A model generated the notes under the pieces. The model had not been told where the DNA came from. It saw only the letters and a program-made list of their open reading frames with translations, and did no database searches. Shown one piece after another: positions 6,229-8,589 of a stretch of DNA of 8,589 nt (positions within the stretch are counted from its first letter, which is position 1; the number at the start of each line of letters is the position of its first letter). Origin of the DNA: an uncultured Eubacteriales bacterium (GTDB lineage: Bacteria > Bacillota > Clostridia > Oscillospirales > Acutalibacteraceae); assembly GCA_900317215.1 (NCBI GenBank), contig ONFW01000064.1:1-8589 (forward strand). The letters are read 5' to 3'. Position numbers and translations under genes: made by a program.

Positions 6229-7107
6229 CTATTCATTTTCCGTTCCTTCACGATTATCTTCAGAAGGCTCCTCTGCAGTATAGGGCATAACTTTTTTTGA
6301 CACCGAAACCCCGTCATAATTCAGCTTGAACTGTATCTTTCCAATTAAGAGCCTTCCGCATGAGGGACATTTATATGAAGAATAAAAGCCCTTGTTTCGT
6401 ACCTTCAGCTCCTCAAGGCGTTCGCATCTTACATTACATTCATCACAGTTGATGTACATCTCCGACTTATCTATAAGCGGATTATCTATATTGCAAATGT
6501 AGGCGCTGTGAAAATTCAGCCTCGCATAAAAATCATCGTTGCACAGCTTTATCTGCTTTTCAAAGCTCTCGGGCTCATACAGTCTTTTAAGTATCCTTGC
6601 AGCAAGTATGCTGTCTCCGGCAGCTCTGTGATGAGGTATATCGTCCGTCTCTATTTCAAGCATTTCGGCGGCATTCTGAAGTGAAAGCTGGTTCTTGTTC
6701 CCCAAGCCGAGCCTCTCCTGACAGTAAGCCTGAACATCGGCATAGCTTTTCAGAAAGGATATCCTGTTTGTTCCGAAATAGTATTCAAAGTTAGCCTCGA
6801 GCGCCGTAAGATCGCTGGTGCTCCAGCTCATGATAACACAGTCCTTCGCAAATTTACCGAATTTATTTACGGCATATCTGAATGGCACGCCGTGAATCAG
6901 GTCTTCGTTGCTGAGACGAGTAAGCTCCTTGACCATAGGATTCAGTCTCTTTGTGATCTGAGGACGTATAAATATCGTGAACTGTCCTGTAATATTCATC
7001 TCAGGGTCAAGCTTCACTGCGCCAAGCTCGATTATCTCATTTAAAAAGCCCTTTGTTTTTTTGCAGTAGCCGCTGTTCCATTCAAGGTCAAGGATAACGT
7101 ACGCCAT
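6229..7107 (-). CDS. DEDDh 3'-5' exonuclease-domain protein with C-terminal zinc-ribbon-like segment
   Basis: Probable metal-dependent 3'-5' exonuclease of the DnaQ/RNase T superfamily; the substrate is not known. The 292 residues begin with ExoI, ILDLEWN (Asp7 and Glu9). ExoII is in the segment SWSTSDLTALEAN (Asp99). ExoIII is HHRAAGDS, with His160 and Asp165 in the HxxxxD form that defines DEDDh enzymes, so all catalytic residues are present. The domain ends near 180. It is followed by a segment with CDEC (221-224) and CPSC (247-250), a four-cysteine pattern suggesting a zinc ribbon that may grip nucleic acid, then an acidic tail. The extra tail sets it apart from single-domain proofreading subunits or oligoribonuclease. 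ATG at 7105-7107 follows the typA stop by 2 nt, with AGGGG inside the end of typA as ribosome site, so the two are probably coupled. A terminator follows directly. Confidence 0.9.
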   Translation of the reverse strand: MAYVILDLEWNSGYCKKTKGFLNEIIELGAVKLDPEMNITGQFTIFIRPQITKRLNPMVKELTRLSNEDLIHGVPFRYAVNKFGKFAKDCVIMSWSTSDLTALEANFEYYFGTNRISFLKSYADVQAYCQERLGLGNKNQLSLQNAAEMLEIETDDIPHHRAAGDSILAARILKRLYEPESFEKQIKLCNDDFYARLNFHSAYICNIDNPLIDKSEMYINCDECNVRCERLEELKVRNKGFYSSYKCPSCGRLLIGKIQFKLNYDGVSVSKKVMPYTAEEPSEDNREGTENE

Positions 7108-7109
7108 TA

Positions 7110-8589
7110 TCAGCCGCCCCTGCTCTGAGCCTTGAGTCTCTGCTCTTTATTAAGTATCCTTTTCCTCATTCTTATAGAGCGGGGAGTCACCTCAACAAGC
7201 TCATCGTCGTTTATAAATTCGAGGGACTGTTCAAGACTGAGCACGGTGGGCGGAGTAAGCTTAAGAGCCTCATCCGAGCCGGAGGCGCGGGTATTGGTCA
7301 TGTGCTTTTTCTTGCAGACATTTACTACCATGTCCTCATTCTTGGGATTGGCGCCTATAACCATGCCCTCATATACCTCAACGCCGGGTCCGATAAACAG
7401 ACGGCCTCTGTCCTGTGCGGCAAAAAGACCGTATGCCGTGCTTTCGCCTGTTTCGTGCACTATAAGAGAGCCCTGGAGACGGGACTGTATATCGCCCTTG
7501 TACTCCTCATAGCCGTCGAATATATGATTCATAATGCCGTTGCCGTTAGTATCAGTCATAAACTCTGAGCGGTAGCCCATAAGTCCCCTTGCAGGAATAC
7601 GGAACTCGATGTGTGTGACACCGGATTCACGCGTACCCATGTTAAGCAGCTCAGCCTTTCTCGGCCCAAGCTTTTCCATAATGGCGCCGACATAGTTATC
7701 AGGGACCTCTATCATAAGGAGCTCCATAGGCTCGCAGAGCTTGCCGTCTATCTCCTTCATGATTACCTTGGGACGTGAGACCTGAAATTCAAAGTTCTGA
7801 CGGCGCATAGTCTCGATAAGAATGGAAAGGTGAAGCTCTCCTCTGCCGGAGACCTTGAAGGTATCGGCTGAATCGGTCTCCTCAACACGCATGGCTACGT
7901 TTGTTTCGACCTCCTTGAAAAGTCTCTCCCTGATGTTTCTCGAGGTAACATATTTTCCCTCTCTGCCTGCAAACGGACTGTTATTGACCATAAAGAGCAT
8001 TGATACGGTTGGTTCATCTATTTTTACAAAGGGGAGCGGCTCCTGATGCTCGGGGTCACAGGCTGTCTCACCTATATTGAGATCAGAGATGCCCGAAACA
8101 GCAACAATGTCGCCGAGCATTGCGCTGTCCGCCTCCACCCTTTTAAGCCCCTCAAACTGATAGAGCTTTGTGATCCTTGCGCTTTTCCTGCTGCCGTCAT
8201 TATGACAAAGCGTAATGCTCTGTCCCACCCTGCAAGAGCCTCTCTCGACTCTTCCTATACCTATCCTGCCGACATATTCGTCATAATCCACATTGGAGAA
8301 CAAAAGCTGCAGCGGGCCGTTCATATCCCCCTCGGGGGCAGGGATCTCCTCAAGTATCTTGTCGAAAAGCGGCTGCATGTCCGTTCCCGGCTTAGCCGCC
8401 TCAAGAGAAGCATAGCCGTCTTTTGCAGAAGCGTATACAACAGGGAAATCGAGCTGATCCTCATCTGCTCCAAGCTCAATGAAAAGATCGAGAACCTCAT
8501 CGACGACCTCATCGGGGCGGGCGCCGGGGCGGTCTATCTTGTTTACGACAACAAGAGGCTTTTTGCCGAGTCCGAGAGCCTTCTTCAAC
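7110..8589 (-). CDS. typA: Translational GTPase TypA/BipA (5' part missing at window edge)
   Basis: Ribosome-associated GTPase of the EF-G-like family, linked in other bacteria to 50S assembly, cold growth and stress. The 492 residues present are the C-terminal four-fifths of a roughly 610-residue protein. The P-loop, switch regions and DxxG motif lie off the window; only the guanine-specificity motifs NKID (16-19) and SAK (54-56) remain. Domain II starts at GPLQLLFSNVDYDEYVGRIG. The EF-G-like domains include GRGELHLSILIETMRR and PARGLMGYRSEF. The TypA-specific C-terminal domain is plain: RGRLFIGPGVEVYEGMV, then NVCKKKHMTNTRASGSDEA and the final EVTPRSIRMRKRIL. This distinguishes it from EF-G, LepA and RF3. 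The first in-window codon TTG (8586-8588) is an internal leucine, not a start. No frameshift is seen. Confidence 0.98.
   Translation of the reverse strand, partial: LKKALGLGKKPLVVVNKIDRPGARPDEVVDEVLDLFIELGADEDQLDFPVVYASAKDGYASLEAAKPGTDMQPLFDKILEEIPAPEGDMNGPLQLLFSNVDYDEYVGRIGIGRVERGSCRVGQSITLCHNDGSRKSARITKLYQFEGLKRVEADSAMLGDIVAVSGISDLNIGETACDPEHQEPLPFVKIDEPTVSMLFMVNNSPFAGREGKYVTSRNIRERLFKEVETNVAMRVEETDSADTFKVSGRGELHLSILIETMRRQNFEFQVSRPKVIMKEIDGKLCEPMELLMIEVPDNYVGAIMEKLGPRKAELLNMGTRESGVTHIEFRIPARGLMGYRSEFMTDTNGNGIMNHIFDGYEEYKGDIQSRLQGSLIVHETGESTAYGLFAAQDRGRLFIGPGVEVYEGMVIGANPKNEDMVVNVCKKKHMTNTRASGSDEALKLTPPTVLSLEQSLEFINDDELVEVTPRSIRMRKRILNKEQRLKAQSRGG

Noticed and set aside
7108..7109. Possible separate promoter for the exonuclease
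   Set aside because: Only 2 nt separate it from typA and its ribosome site lies inside typA, so co-transcription is the simpler reading.
1..8589. Mobile elements, CRISPR arrays, tRNA or rRNA genes, riboswitches
   Set aside because: I saw no transposase or integrase coding, regularly spaced repeats, cloverleaf sequences or conserved riboswitch core. The window is almost fully packed with housekeeping genes.

Overview
All genes read from the minus strand, so the biological left end is the high-coordinate side. The window looks like the chromosome of an anaerobic Firmicute, probably a Clostridia member of the Ruminococcus/Oscillospiraceae kind. This rests on V/A-type ATPase genes in the order known from Enterococcus hirae and clostridia, strong GGAGG-type ribosome binding sites, several non-ATG starts and a low-GC-type promoter. 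The genus is inferred, not demonstrated.

Layout, in transcription order. (1) 8589-7110: the 3' four-fifths of typA/bipA, a ribosome-associated translational GTPase, cut by the window edge. (2) 7107-6229: a DEDDh 3'-5' exonuclease with a C-terminal four-cysteine zinc-ribbon-like segment. It starts 2 nt after the typA stop and is followed at once by a clear Rho-independent terminator. (3) 6180-5998: an AT-rich regulatory gap with a good promoter and several short dyad repeats. (4) 5997-1: a V/A-type ATPase operon in the order G/H-type stalk (ntpF), I, K, E, C, F (ntpG) and A, with A running off the window. Subunits B and D are expected just beyond position 1.

How they work together: A (with B, outside) forms the catalytic A3B3 head. 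E and the H-type protein form the peripheral stalk heterodimers. C and F belong to the central rotor and its socket. K makes the membrane rotor ring, and I is the membrane stator carrying the essential arginine. In K every side chain known to bind Na+ in the E. hirae ring is present, so a Na+-translocating enzyme is the best reading. The one-carboxylate-per-four-helix K subunit fits an ATP-driven pump rather than a synthase.

I found no mobile element, CRISPR array, tRNA or rRNA, and no convincing undescribed system. The most useful second looks are the Na+ signature, the dyads around the operon promoter, the small stem-loop before ntpK, the two TTG starts and the zinc-ribbon exonuclease behind typA.
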